Shown one piece after another: positions 16,038 through 23,987 of a stretch of DNA of 64,000 bases (within the stretch, counting starts at the first letter, position 1; each line of letters begins with the position of its first letter). This DNA comes from Gemmataceae bacterium (lineage in GTDB: Bacteria > Planctomycetota > Planctomycetia > Gemmatales > Gemmataceae), in the NCBI GenBank assembly GCA_019636445.1, contig JAHBXO010000019.1:31485-95484 (forward strand), written 5' to 3'. A program made the position numbers and the translations under genes. The notes below the pieces were generated by a model. The model did not search any database. It worked only from the letters and a program-made list of their open reading frames with translations, and had not been told where the DNA came from.

Positions 16038-16464
16038 CCCTCCAGTTCACGCGATGCCGGCGGAGGCCGCAAGGGAAATCCCGATCGCCGTTCCACTTTG
16101 CTCCACGGCTCGCGAGACGAGGCGCGCAGTCGATGACGTGGTTCCGGCGCCTCCGCGCCACCCTTCCGCGGAAAGACGCCCGATTTCCGGAAGCGCCCTA
16201 GCCCAGTAAGGACTTACGTCGATTCCCCGGGAATCCAATCCCCGACACCATCGGTGTCGAAGCACGATTCGCCAGACTTCTATCGAAGTATCGGCCGCGC
16301 GATACTTTCTCTCGACTTTGCCGATTGTGGCGGACGGGCCGCACCCGGCACACCGAACGCCGGCGATCCGAGTGCGGTCGGCCCAACGCTCTGCTTGCAC
16401 GCCCGTTCCGCTTCTGTAAAGCTAGAGGAAGACTCGACATGTCCCCGACGCTCGGAACCGCGGC
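16038..16464. other. 427-bp gene-free stretch upstream of exbB
   Basis: Holds copy 1 of a dispersed 72-bp repeat (16155-16226) and a possible 9-codon leader ORF at 16439-16468. The rest shows no recognisable feature; a sigma-70-like promoter was not obvious. Confidence 0.5.
16155..16226. repeat. Dispersed 72-bp noncoding repeat, copy 1
   Basis: Closely matches 43331-43402. Two long runs are identical: GACGCCCGATTTCCGGAAGC followed by GC (16175-16196 versus 43351-43372) and TAAGGACTTACGTCGATTCC (16207-16226 versus 43383-43402). It contains the small palindromes TTCCGGAA and GTAAG-GA-CTTAC. It carries no coding potential. Confidence 0.85.
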
Positions 16465-16468
16465 ATGA
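16439..16468 (+). CDS. Possible 9-residue leader peptide before exbB
   Basis: An ORF reading MSPTLGTAA with AGAGGAAG at 16423-16430 as a ribosome-binding site. Its TGA overlaps the ATG of the next gene (ATGA), while that gene lacks a good ribosome-binding site of its own. This suggests translational coupling. Too short to be certain; it could be chance. Confidence 0.35.
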   Translation: MSPTLGTAA

Positions 16469-17280
16469 AAGCGCTTCTCAACTTCTACACCAACGAATGG
16501 TTCTTCGCGGTCCCCATGACCGTGATGACGCTCGTCGCCTTCCTCCTCGTCGCCTGGCGGCACCTCCTCAACGTCAGCGCCAAGACGCGGATGGACAAGT
16601 TCCTCCCCGAACTCCAGTCGCAACTGAAGCGCAACGGCACCAAAGGCGCCGTCGCCCTGTGCCGGAACGAGCGAGGGCTTATCCCCAACGTCCTCTACGT
16701 CGCCGGTCTCGAAGCCTCCGAACAGGGCGTCGCCGCCATGCGCCGCAGCATGGCCAGCGCCGTCGAACTGGAGATTGTTCCCCGCCTGAACTTCCTGCTC
16801 GCGCCCATCCTCGCCATCGCCAAGATCTCCACGATGGTCGGCCTGCTCGGCACGGTCATCTCGATGATCGGCACCTTCTCCAAGATCGGCGAGGCGACCG
16901 CCAAGGGTGCCGGCGCCGGCGGCGGGGGGAACGTCGGTGCCCAGGCCGAGTCGATCGGTCTCGCGCTCTTCGCCACCGCGCTCGGATTGTTGACGGCAAT
17001 CCCGCTCGTCTTCATGCACGTCCTGTTCAAGGACTGGATTGCCCGGTTCGAGACCAAAATGAAGGCCTCGGCGCAGAAACTCATCGTGCTGGTGCAGAAC
17101 GCCAAAGCCGGCACGCTCGAAGATCCGCTCGAAGGCAAGGCCGACGCAGCTCCGGCGCGCACCCGCGGCGAGAAGCCGGCCCGTGGCCGTCGCCCTGCCG
17201 ACGCGGATGAAGAGGACGATGAGGAAGACGAGGACGACGACGATCGCCGCTCGTCCCGCCGCGAACGTGCGCGGAGATAA
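16465..17280 (+). CDS. MotA/TolQ/ExbB proton channel family protein
   Basis: A 271-aa inner-membrane protein with three transmembrane segments (near residues 13-30, 110-135 and 170-190) and the family glycine/threonine-rich helix TMVGLLGTVISMIGTFSKIG. It forms the proton-conducting channel with ExbD to drive outer-membrane or envelope work. The C-terminal 70 residues are unusual: a cytoplasmic tail ending in a run of acidic residues (EEDDEEDEDDDD) and then basic residues. It is followed by two exbD genes, making a complete Ton/Tol-type motor operon with a repeat-rich gap of 264 bp between them. Confidence 0.9.
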   Translation: MKALLNFYTNEWFFAVPMTVMTLVAFLLVAWRHLLNVSAKTRMDKFLPELQSQLKRNGTKGAVALCRNERGLIPNVLYVAGLEASEQGVAAMRRSMASAVELEIVPRLNFLLAPILAIAKISTMVGLLGTVISMIGTFSKIGEATAKGAGAGGGGNVGAQAESIGLALFATALGLLTAIPLVFMHVLFKDWIARFETKMKASAQKLIVLVQNAKAGTLEDPLEGKADAAPARTRGEKPARGRRPADADEEDDEEDEDDDDRRSSRRERARR

Positions 17281-17284
17281 TCAT

Positions 17285-17393
17285 CTCCCTCCCCCTCAAG
17301 GGGGAGGGCCGGGGTGGGGGTGACGGGGAACGCAACAAGTTATTTGAATCGCAATTCCCCCCACCCTAACCCTCCCCCTCAAGGGGGGAGGGG
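17285..17393. repeat. Direct repeat unit 1 of a GC-rich hairpin element
   Basis: A unit of about 109 bp whose ends are complementary (CTCCCTCCCCCTC ... GGGGGGAGGGG) with inner arms CCGGGGTGGGGG and CCCCCCACCCTAA. It is repeated almost unchanged at 17401-17510. Transcribed from either strand it would form a long hairpin. Lies between exbB and exbD1. Confidence 0.9.
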
Positions 17394-17400
17394 ACATAAA

Positions 17401-17510
17401 CTCCCTCCCCCTCGAAGGGGGAGGGCCGGGGTGGGGGTGACGGGGAACGCGTCAAGTTATTTGAATCGCAATTCCCCCCACCCTAACCCTCCCCCTCAAG
17501 GGGGGAGGGG
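17401..17510. repeat. Direct repeat unit 2 of a GC-rich hairpin element
   Basis: Second copy of the 17285-17393 unit, differing at a few positions (CTCGAAGGGG for CTCAAGGGG; GCGTCAAG for GCAACAAG). The two copies start 116 bp apart. A related but distinct hairpin family is at 20084-20215. Confidence 0.9.
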
Positions 17511-17544
17511 GCAAGAGGCTCGCGGAACCGTCTAGGATTCACCC

Positions 17545-18279
17545 ATGCCCGTCGCGGCCTTCGATGTCTGGCTCGTCTCCACGAACACCATCTACCGGGG
17601 CGTTCCGTTCGGTGCCATCACAGACTGGGCGCAGCAGGGTCGCCTGTCGCCGGACGACAAGGTGAAGGACGCCGGCCCCGGCGAGAACTGGACGCGCGTC
17701 GCCGACCACCCCGTCGTCGGCGATTACCTCTTCGTCCGCACCGCCGACAACCCCACGATCCCGACCAAGCCCACCGAAGCCATCGAGCCGATCGAGATGG
17801 ATGTGGGCTGGAAGAAGTCCCACGGCGACGACGACGACGACCCGGACATGATTCCGCTTATCGACATCAGCCTCGTGCTGCTGGTGTTCTTCATGATGAC
17901 GGCGTCGGTCGCGTCGATGTCGCCATTCCCGAACCCGGACATGGCCAACGCCGCGAACCTCGTCGAAGATCCGGAAGCGTTCACGATCGAGATCGACAAG
18001 GATCTGCGGGACCAGCCGAAGTATACGCTGCGGATCGGCCAGGCGTCGCCGGATCCGAGCGCCGACAGCCTGCCGGAACTGACGGACCTCCTCAAGGTGC
18101 TGGACGCGAAGCTCAATGAACTCCTGAGCCGTCGGGAGCCGGCGCCGTCGGTGCACGTCGCCTGCCACAAGGAACTGCCGAGCGAGAAGCTGCTGGAGCT
18201 GGTGGCCGAATTGGAGAAGCGGAAGCGCGACAACAAGATCCGCGTCTATTCCACCATCGTGAACGAGGCCCCCCAATGA
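17545..18279 (+). CDS. ExbD/TolR family protein with N-terminal GYF_2-like domain (1)
   Basis: A 244-aa protein. Residues 1-55 (YRGVPFGAITDWAQQGRLSP ... ENWTRVADH) match the pattern of the GYF_2 domain, a small cytoplasmic domain frequent in planctomycetes. After an acidic linker comes the single transmembrane helix with the ExbD aspartate in MIPLIDISLVLLVFFMMTASV, then a periplasmic domain of about 130 residues. ExbD uses this aspartate to couple proton flow to force. Overlaps exbD2 by four bases (ATGA). Confidence 0.88.
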   Translation: MPVAAFDVWLVSTNTIYRGVPFGAITDWAQQGRLSPDDKVKDAGPGENWTRVADHPVVGDYLFVRTADNPTIPTKPTEAIEPIEMDVGWKKSHGDDDDDPDMIPLIDISLVLLVFFMMTASVASMSPFPNPDMANAANLVEDPEAFTIEIDKDLRDQPKYTLRIGQASPDPSADSLPELTDLLKVLDAKLNELLSRREPAPSVHVACHKELPSEKLLELVAELEKRKRDNKIRVYSTIVNEAPQ

Positions 18280-18896
18280 GCTGGCGCGTGCGGATGGAAG
18301 GGTCCGGGAACATCGTGGAACTGCCGACGGCGCAGAAGGTGCTCGAAGGCATCCGCGAAGGCGAGTGGGAACCGTCGGACGACGTGCGCGGCCCGATCGA
18401 CCGCGACTGGGTCCCGATCGAGGAGCATGCGCAGTTCGCCGATGTCATCTCGGAGATGGGTCCGCCGCCGGCCGAGGAGGTGGACGAATCCCGGCTGGAC
18501 ATGAATCCGCTTATCGACGTCGCGCTCGTGCTGCTGGTCTTCTTCATCCTGACGACGTCGTACTCGATCCTGCGGCGCACGATCGACGTGCCGGGCGAGC
18601 CGGACTGGAAGGAGAAGGGGGAAAAGGCGAAGCCGAACAAGGAGATGCAGGAGCAGATGTTCAAGGTGGAGCTGTGGATGGTGGACGACCGCCCGCGGCT
18701 GCGCGTGAACGACAAGATCATCGAAATGGAGGAAGTGGAGAAGACGCTGACGGATGTGGTGAAGGCGACGGGGAAGCGTGAGATGATGCTGGAGTTCGAG
18801 GGCCGGGTGCCGTGGGGCACGGTGGCGAAGGTGATCGACTCGGCGAAGGCCGCCGACGTGGTGAACGTGACGCTGAAGCGGAAGAAACCGGGATAG
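18276..18896 (+). CDS. ExbD/TolR family protein with N-terminal GYF_2-like domain (2)
   Basis: A 206-aa paralogue of the preceding gene. Residues 1-60 again form a shorter GYF_2-like region (IVELPTAQKVLEGIREGEW), then the membrane helix NPLIDVALVLLVFFILTTSYS with the ExbD aspartate and a periplasmic domain. ATGA overlap with exbD1 shows translational coupling. Two different ExbD subunits suggest a heterodimer in the motor. The operon ends at the palindromic terminator 18903-18926. Confidence 0.88.
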   Translation: MSWRVRMEGSGNIVELPTAQKVLEGIREGEWEPSDDVRGPIDRDWVPIEEHAQFADVISEMGPPPAEEVDESRLDMNPLIDVALVLLVFFILTTSYSILRRTIDVPGEPDWKEKGEKAKPNKEMQEQMFKVELWMVDDRPRLRVNDKIIEMEEVEKTLTDVVKATGKREMMLEFEGRVPWGTVAKVIDSAKAADVVNVTLKRKKPG

Positions 18897-18902
18897 GGCG
18901 AT

Positions 18903-18926
18903 GCCCGCGGACGATCGTCCGCGGGC
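18903..18926. terminator. Perfect 24-bp palindromic bidirectional terminator
   Basis: GCCCGCGGACGA followed by its complement TCGTCCGCGGGC, then CTTCTTGTT on the plus strand. It sits between the convergent exbD2 and TonB-position genes and can serve both. Confidence 0.8.
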
Positions 18927-18932
18927 TTCTTG

Positions 18933-19925
18933 TTAGCGCAGTTTCTGCTCCACGACGATGAAGTCGTAGTTGCCGCCGCGGACGATGACCTTGAACGCCG
19001 TCGAGCGGATCTGCTCCGGGTTCTTGTTCTGGTAGTTCTTCTCCAGGGCCGCGAGCTTCTCTTCGAGTTCCCGCGGGAAGTAGGCGAAGAAGGACTTCGG
19101 AGTGAAGGTCAGCTTGAGCGCCTTCGCGACGGATTCGACGGAATCGCGGCGCACTTCGGCGAACTGGATCATCTTCGTGTATTTCTGGATGTCGTCGTCG
19201 GTGGCCGGGGCCGACTGGCCGGAGCGCGGGTTCTTGAAGATCAGGAAGTTCTTGTTGTCGGGGGGCACGGGGACCATGACGACGCCGCCGATACCGGACA
19301 TCTGCGCGACGTAGTCGTCGCCGGAGGAGGTGTCAAAGCGGAGGATCCAGCGGAGGGCGCGGGCGTAGGTGGAACTGGCACCGAAGCCGCCGGGGCCTTT
19401 CCCGCCGAGCGGGTCGCCGCCGCTGGTACCGGTGCCGGTGCCGGTCTTGGCGCCGAGGAGTTTCTTGCGAAGGGCCTCGTCGAGTTGGGCGAGTGCAATC
19501 TGTTCGTTTTCCGGGATTTCCACATCGCCGCCGAAGTCGAGCTTCTCCTGCAAATCCTTCGGTTCGTTGAGTTGCATTTCCTTGAGAAGCAGGTCGCGCT
19601 CGGCGGCGGAGAGCGGCTTGCCGACGACCTGGTCCTGCGCGCCGCCGTCGCCGGGGCTGCCGTCGCCCTCGTCGTCGTCGCCGCCGGCGAAGTTCAACGG
19701 CATCGCCGCCTTGTCCGGCGGCCCGAAGTTCGAAATGGCGTAGTAGAGGGCGATCGTGGCCGAGAGGACGAGCGCCGCGATGGCGACGCTGATCGGGAAT
19801 TCGAGCTGGCGGTTGTAGCGCTCCCAGAACGGTTGTTCGATGACGCCGTTCGGGTCGAGGTCGCGGAAGCCGGGATTCTCGATCGGCTCCTCGGTCGTTG
19901 TGCTGGGCGGTGCTCCGGTCAACAT
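18933..19925 (-). CDS. Membrane protein in TonB-like position
   Basis: A 330-aa protein starting MLTGAPPSTTTEEP, with GGAG eight bases upstream; the frame is open 32 codons further but without a better site. One transmembrane helix (ISVAIAALVLSATIALYYAI) follows about 45 cytoplasmic residues. The periplasmic part has an acidic, glycine-rich region (GGDDDEGDGSPGDGG), a helical stretch, and a C-terminal domain with a TonB-free mixed alpha/beta composition (KVIVRGGNYDFIVVEQKLR). It converges on the ExbB/ExbD operon. I infer, from the single N-terminal anchor and the position, that it is the force-transducing partner; the sequence lacks the proline-rich TonB region. Confidence 0.6.
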   Translation of the reverse strand: MLTGAPPSTTTEEPIENPGFRDLDPNGVIEQPFWERYNRQLEFPISVAIAALVLSATIALYYAISNFGPPDKAAMPLNFAGGDDDEGDGSPGDGGAQDQVVGKPLSAAERDLLLKEMQLNEPKDLQEKLDFGGDVEIPENEQIALAQLDEALRKKLLGAKTGTGTGTSGGDPLGGKGPGGFGASSTYARALRWILRFDTSSGDDYVAQMSGIGGVVMVPVPPDNKNFLIFKNPRSGQSAPATDDDIQKYTKMIQFAEVRRDSVESVAKALKLTFTPKSFFAYFPRELEEKLAALEKNYQNKNPEQIRSTAFKVIVRGGNYDFIVVEQKLR

Positions 19926-20012
19926 GACTCGACTCCAGACGGGTGAGGACGTCGATTCCTCAACCTCCAACGTACCCACCAAAGGCGGTGTTTGCAAATT
20001 CCAAACGGAATC

Positions 20013-20287
20013 GATGGCCACGAAAAGGCACGAAGAGTCACAAAATGGAAATACGGAAAAACTCGCGGTGATTCAGTCAGGTTCCCTCTCCCCCGGCTTT
20101 GCGGGGGAGAGGGTTAGGGTGAGGGGGTCTTGGCGACTGCAATACCTGACTTGAAATCCGAGAGGCCCTCACCCCCTCACCCCGGCCCTCTCCCCCGCAA
20201 AGCCGGGGGAGAGGGAGAAAAACACAGACTCAGATTCGATCTGTCTTCTCTTCTTTTTGTGGCTCATCGTGCCTTTTCGTGGCCATC
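20013..20287. repeat. Inverted dispersed repeat, CCACGAAAAGGCACGAAG family, copy 1
   Basis: GATGGCCACGAAAAGGCACG (from 20013) and its complement (ending CGTGGCCATC at 20287) flank 208 bp. The same pair occurs at 47348-47437 with a spacer of only 20 bp, so this is a family with variable interior. Confidence 0.85.
20084..20215. repeat. Perfect 30-bp inverted repeat, CCCTCTCCCCCG family
   Basis: Positions 20084-20113 are the exact reverse complement of 20186-20215, and each arm is itself a hairpin (CCCTCTCCCCCGGCTTTG pairs with CGGGGGAGAGGG). This is the extragenic hairpin class common in high-GC bacteria. Confidence 0.85.
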
Positions 20288-20300
20288 ATCGCTTTCCCGT

Positions 20301-20708
20301 TCAGTCGTCCTTCTTCTCGTACTCGCCTTCGACGACCGCCTTCGCGCCTTCCAGCTCGCTCTTGAAGTCGTCGATGGTCGCCTTCTTCTCCTTCACGGTG
20401 ATCTTGAAGCTGAACTCGAACCCTTCGTTCGGCTTGGCGGGGAACTCGCCCTTCTCGACGACCTTCGTGACCTTGGCCTTCACGACGCCATCCTTGAGGG
20501 TGTAGTCGCAGGTGGCGGTCATGCCGTTGTCGCCGTTCTTCGCGCCGACGTCGAGGGTTTTGTCTTTGAAGGTGAACTTGATCTCCGTGCCGTCGGCGTC
20601 GCGGACCCAGCTTCCGGCGAGCTTGGGGGCGTCCTTCTTGTCCTTCTTCTCTTCGGCGAGGGCGAGGCCGGCGGTGATCGCGAGCAATCCGAGTGCGAGG
20701 CGGAACAT
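20301..20708 (-). CDS. Small secreted hypothetical protein
   Basis: A 135-aa protein with a signal peptide (MFRLALGLLAITAGLALAEE) and a beta-rich domain of about 110 residues (LAGSWVRDADGTEIKFTFKD at its start). The pattern resembles small lipocalin-like or TIGR03066-type planctomycete proteins; this is a shape impression, not an assignment. Lysine-rich, acidic C-terminus. The start at 20708 is fixed by the signal peptide. A monocistronic gene flanked by repeats. Confidence 0.75.
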   Translation of the reverse strand: MFRLALGLLAITAGLALAEEKKDKKDAPKLAGSWVRDADGTEIKFTFKDKTLDVGAKNGDNGMTATCDYTLKDGVVKAKVTKVVEKGEFPAKPNEGFEFSFKITVKEKKATIDDFKSELEGAKAVVEGEYEKKDD

Positions 20709-20876
20709 GATTCGATTCTCCAGTGGAAAGGAGGGCGCGGCGCGCCCCGCGATTACTGGTAGCGGTCCGGCCCGAACGGGACAACGCGCGAGTTTCGATT
20801 CCCCGCGGTTTCCTTTTGATCCCATTCAAAGCGGATAAGCGTATCATAAATGGTGCAACGACCCTGGAGGACCGCC

Positions 20877-21806
20877 ATGCTCCGCAAACTATTGGTACCG
20901 CTCGATGGTTCGCCGGCGGGGGAACACGCCCTGCCGTGGGCATTCGCCCTGGCGCGGAACACCGGCGCGGCCGTGCACCTGGTGCGCGTTCACGAGGTGC
21001 TGGCGGTCCCGGCCACCGGCGACGGATTGATTCCGAACGAAAGCGCGCTGATCGCCCAACTGGAAAAGGAGGAAACCGAGTCCCTGGCACGGGTGGCCGC
21101 GGATTGGCGGGACGAGGAAGCGCAGATAGCCGTGACGACGACGTTGTTGCAACCGATCGGCACGGCCGCGGCGACGCTGGCCGATTTCGCACAAGGGCAG
21201 TCGGTCGACCTGACGGTGATGACGACGCACGGCCGCGGGCCGTGGTCCCGCACGCTGTTCGGCAGCGTGACCGACGAATATCTCCGAGCGGCCCCGTGCC
21301 CCACGCTGCTGTTGCGGACCGGCTCGGACCAACCGCCGGCGAAGTCCGAACGCCCTCGGATCGACAAAGTCGTCGTTCCGCTGGACGGGTCGACGTTCTC
21401 CGAACAGGCCCTGGAGCCGGCCGTGCGGTTGTTCGAATGGTTCGGTTGCGAGATCGAACTGTTGACGGTGATCGACGCGGTGGATGACATCGTGGCGTTC
21501 CTGTCGCGCGTGGACCGTCCGCCGGTGCCTCACGAGCAGAGTCGGCCGGTCCGTGCGATCGTGGACTTGTACTTGAAGGACTGGGCCGGGCGGCTGAAGC
21601 CGTATTCCGGTCGCGTGTCGGCGCGGGTGGTCGAGCACGGCGACGCGGCGGAGGTGATCTTGAAGGAAGCCTGCCAGCCGACGGTGGCCGTCGCGATGGC
21701 GACGCACGGGCGGAGCGGATTGTCGCGCGCGATGTTCGGCAGTGTGGCGGATCGGGTGATCCGGGGCGCGCAAGGCCCCGTGCTGATCGTGCGGCCGAAC
21801 GCGTGA
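20877..21806 (+). CDS. Tandem-UspA universal stress protein
   Basis: A 309-aa protein of two UspA domains (about 1-145 and 160-309). The ATP-binding signature G-x2-G-x9-G-S/T is seen in both: THGRGPWSRTLFGSVTDEYL in the first and THGRSGLSRAMFGSVADRVI in the second. The start is fixed by CTGGAGG at 20864-20870. UspA proteins respond to starvation or redox stress. Single gene; no partner. Confidence 0.92.
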   Translation: MLRKLLVPLDGSPAGEHALPWAFALARNTGAAVHLVRVHEVLAVPATGDGLIPNESALIAQLEKEETESLARVAADWRDEEAQIAVTTTLLQPIGTAAATLADFAQGQSVDLTVMTTHGRGPWSRTLFGSVTDEYLRAAPCPTLLLRTGSDQPPAKSERPRIDKVVVPLDGSTFSEQALEPAVRLFEWFGCEIELLTVIDAVDDIVAFLSRVDRPPVPHEQSRPVRAIVDLYLKDWAGRLKPYSGRVSARVVEHGDAAEVILKEACQPTVAVAMATHGRSGLSRAMFGSVADRVIRGAQGPVLIVRPNA

Positions 21807-21818
21807 TCCCGAAGTCGA

Positions 21819-21847
21819 TTGCGAAAACGGCCCGGCGCGGGTAGAAT
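21819..21847 (+). promoter_or_regulatory. Sigma-70-type promoter for the DUF1501 gene
   Basis: TTGCGA (21819-21824) and TAGAAT (21842-21847) with a 17-bp spacer, 39 bp before the start codon at 21886. This is one of the best -35/-10 pairs seen in the window. Confidence 0.55.
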
Positions 21848-21885
21848 TCCCATTCCTACCCCCACCGCACGTTTGGACGCAATCG

Positions 21886-23238
21886 ATGACACGCGGAATC
21901 GGCATCCACCGCCGGGAACTGTTGCAGGTCGGCTATTCGGGCCTGCTGGGTCTGAGCCTCGCCGGGCTTGGCCGTGCGGCACCGGCGCGCAAGCCCAAGT
22001 CGGTCCTGATCGTGTTCCTCACCGGTGCCGCCAGCCAGTTCGAGACGTTCGACCCGAAGCCGGACGCGCCGGCCGAGGTGCGCGGCGAGTTCAATAGCAT
22101 TCCGACGAAGCTTGCCGGCGTGCGCTACTGCGAACACCTGCCGAAACTCGCGGCCCGCGCCGACAAGTTCTCCCTCGTGCGCACCTTCGCCCACAAGGAC
22201 AACAACCACACCGCCGCGACGCACCACGTCATCACGGGGACGATCCAGCCGGGCGTGCGCTTCGACAAGCCGATCTCGCGCGAGGACTGGCCGTGTTATG
22301 CCGCGGGGTTGAACTACCTGCGGCCGCGAACCGACGGCGTGCCGACAGGCGTGAGCCTGCCGTTCTTCCTCTCGGATGGCAACCTGCACTGGCCCGGCCA
22401 GCACGGCGGCTTCCTCGGCCCGCGCCATGATCCGTGGCAGCTCAACGCCGACCCGAACAAGCGGGACTTCAAGGTCGATAACCTGCGCATCGCGCCGGGC
22501 CTCGACGCGGACGAACTGAACAATCGTCAATCGCTGCTCGCCGCGATCAACCAGCAGCAGGTCCGCCTCGCCGAATCGGCCGAGGCCAAGAAGCTGACCG
22601 ACACGCAGGACACCGCTTTCAAGCTACTGACGTCCGGCAAGGTGTCGAAAGCGTTCGACATCGCGCAGGAGCCTGCGGCCGTGCGCGACAAGTACGGCCG
22701 GCACCAGTTCGGACAGTCGCTGCTGCTCTCGCGGCGGCTACTCCAGGCGGGCGTCACCGTCGTGCAGGCGAACATGGGACGCGTCCAGAACTGGGATTCG
22801 CACTCGAACATCTTCGACCGGATGAAGCGGGACCTGCTGCCGCCGCTCGATCACGCCGTGTCGGCCCTGTACGACGACCTCGCGCAATCGGGGATGCTCG
22901 ACGACGTGTTCGTGGCCGTGATCGGCGAGTTCGGCCGCACGCCCAAGCTCAGCTTCCAAGACAAGAACGCGAAGATCGGCCGCGACCACTGGGCGGCATG
23001 CTTCAGCGGCCTCTTCTTCGGCGGCGGCGTGCGGCCCGGGCAGGTGATCGGCGCATCCGACGCGCTCGGCGCGTATCCGAGCACGACACCGTTCGCGCCG
23101 GACGACTTCGGCGCCACGGTCTATCAGGTGCTGGGCGTACCGGCGGATGCGGAAGTCCAGGACCGCACGAGCCGTCCGTCCCAACTCAATCGGGGCCAGG
23201 CGATCCAGGCCCTCTTCACGGGACGGAGCGAGTCATGA
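21886..23238 (+). CDS. DUF1501 domain protein
   Basis: A 450-aa exported protein: a Tat-like leader (HRRELLQVGYSGLLGLSLAGL) followed by the DUF1501 domain, an alkaline-phosphatase/sulfatase-like fold without a known reaction. Typical motifs are VFLTGAASQFETFDPKPDAP (core near residue 45), FAHKDNNHTAATHHVITG, NWDSHSNIF and GEFGRTPK ... GRDHWAACFSGLFFGGG. In planctomycetes it usually stands beside DUF1553/DUF1549 cytochrome genes; here it is instead followed by a Uma2 gene that starts inside its stop codon. Substrate unknown. Confidence 0.92.
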   Translation: MTRGIGIHRRELLQVGYSGLLGLSLAGLGRAAPARKPKSVLIVFLTGAASQFETFDPKPDAPAEVRGEFNSIPTKLAGVRYCEHLPKLAARADKFSLVRTFAHKDNNHTAATHHVITGTIQPGVRFDKPISREDWPCYAAGLNYLRPRTDGVPTGVSLPFFLSDGNLHWPGQHGGFLGPRHDPWQLNADPNKRDFKVDNLRIAPGLDADELNNRQSLLAAINQQQVRLAESAEAKKLTDTQDTAFKLLTSGKVSKAFDIAQEPAAVRDKYGRHQFGQSLLLSRRLLQAGVTVVQANMGRVQNWDSHSNIFDRMKRDLLPPLDHAVSALYDDLAQSGMLDDVFVAVIGEFGRTPKLSFQDKNAKIGRDHWAACFSGLFFGGGVRPGQVIGASDALGAYPSTTPFAPDDFGATVYQVLGVPADAEVQDRTSRPSQLNRGQAIQALFTGRSES

Positions 23239-23984
23239 AGACGAAACCGCCACCGGAAATCTTTTATCCCGATTCGGACGGGCAGCCGATGGCGGACAAT
23301 ACGCTCCAGTTCGATTGGATCGCGATCCTGAAGTGGAACATCGAAGCCTGTTTTCGGGCGCGTCCCGACGTGTTCGTCGCCGGCGATCATCTCATCTATC
23401 CGGTGGAAGGCGACCCCGAGACGCGCCAGGCGCCGGACGTGTACGTTGCCTTCGGAGTTGAGAAGAAATACCGCGGCAGCTACCGGGTCTGGGAAGAGAA
23501 GGGCATCTTCCCCCAAGTGGTCTTCGAAGTCTGGTCGCCCAACAATCGCTTCGAACAGATGCAGAAGAAGCTCGCGTTTTACGAGCGGTTCGGGGCGGAA
23601 GAATACTACATCGTCTATCCGGATCATCCGAGCCATCTGGAGATCTGGATTCGGCGCGAGGGGAAGTTCGAGTCCATCGCGGAACCGAACGGTTTCGTCA
23701 GCCCGCGGCTCGGGCTTCGGTTTCTGCTGGAGCGCGGCAGCCTGACGGTCTACGGCCCGGATGGCCGACAGCTGAAGCGACCCGACGAGATTGCCGAGCA
23801 ACTGGAAGAAACGGAGGAATGGCTGGCGCGAGAGCGGGTGCGGGCCGAACAGGAACGACAACGCGCCGAAACCGAGAAGCAACGCGCGGAAGCCGAGAGG
23901 CAACGCGCCGAGGCTGAGAAACAGCGCGCCGACTTCTTGGCCGCACGCCTGCGCCATCTCGGCGTCGATCCGGACGCGCCCTGA
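23235..23984 (+). CDS. Uma2 family putative endonuclease with coiled-coil tail
   Basis: A 249-aa Uma2/DUF820 protein with the nuclease core residues in APDVYVAFG, QVVFEVWSPN and QKKLAFYERFGAEEYYIVYPD. The last 70 residues form a charged coiled coil with repeats of the kind EKQRAEAERQRAEAEKQRAD, absent from the copy at 14489. The start codon (23235) overlaps the DUF1501 stop. Such coiled-coil Uma2 proteins are a separate planctomycete subgroup. Confidence 0.88.
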   Translation: MKTKPPPEIFYPDSDGQPMADNTLQFDWIAILKWNIEACFRARPDVFVAGDHLIYPVEGDPETRQAPDVYVAFGVEKKYRGSYRVWEEKGIFPQVVFEVWSPNNRFEQMQKKLAFYERFGAEEYYIVYPDHPSHLEIWIRREGKFESIAEPNGFVSPRLGLRFLLERGSLTVYGPDGRQLKRPDEIAEQLEETEEWLARERVRAEQERQRAETEKQRAEAERQRAEAEKQRADFLAARLRHLGVDPDAP

Positions 23985-23987
23985 TCG

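Larger units (their letters stand above)
19926..20300. other. 375-bp gene-free stretch of two repeat families
   Basis: Contains an outer pair of the GGCCACGAAAAGGCACGAAGA family (20013-20045 and, inverted, 20254-20287) enclosing a perfect 30-bp inverted pair (20084-20113 / 20186-20215). No gene or promoter is evident. Confidence 0.7.
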
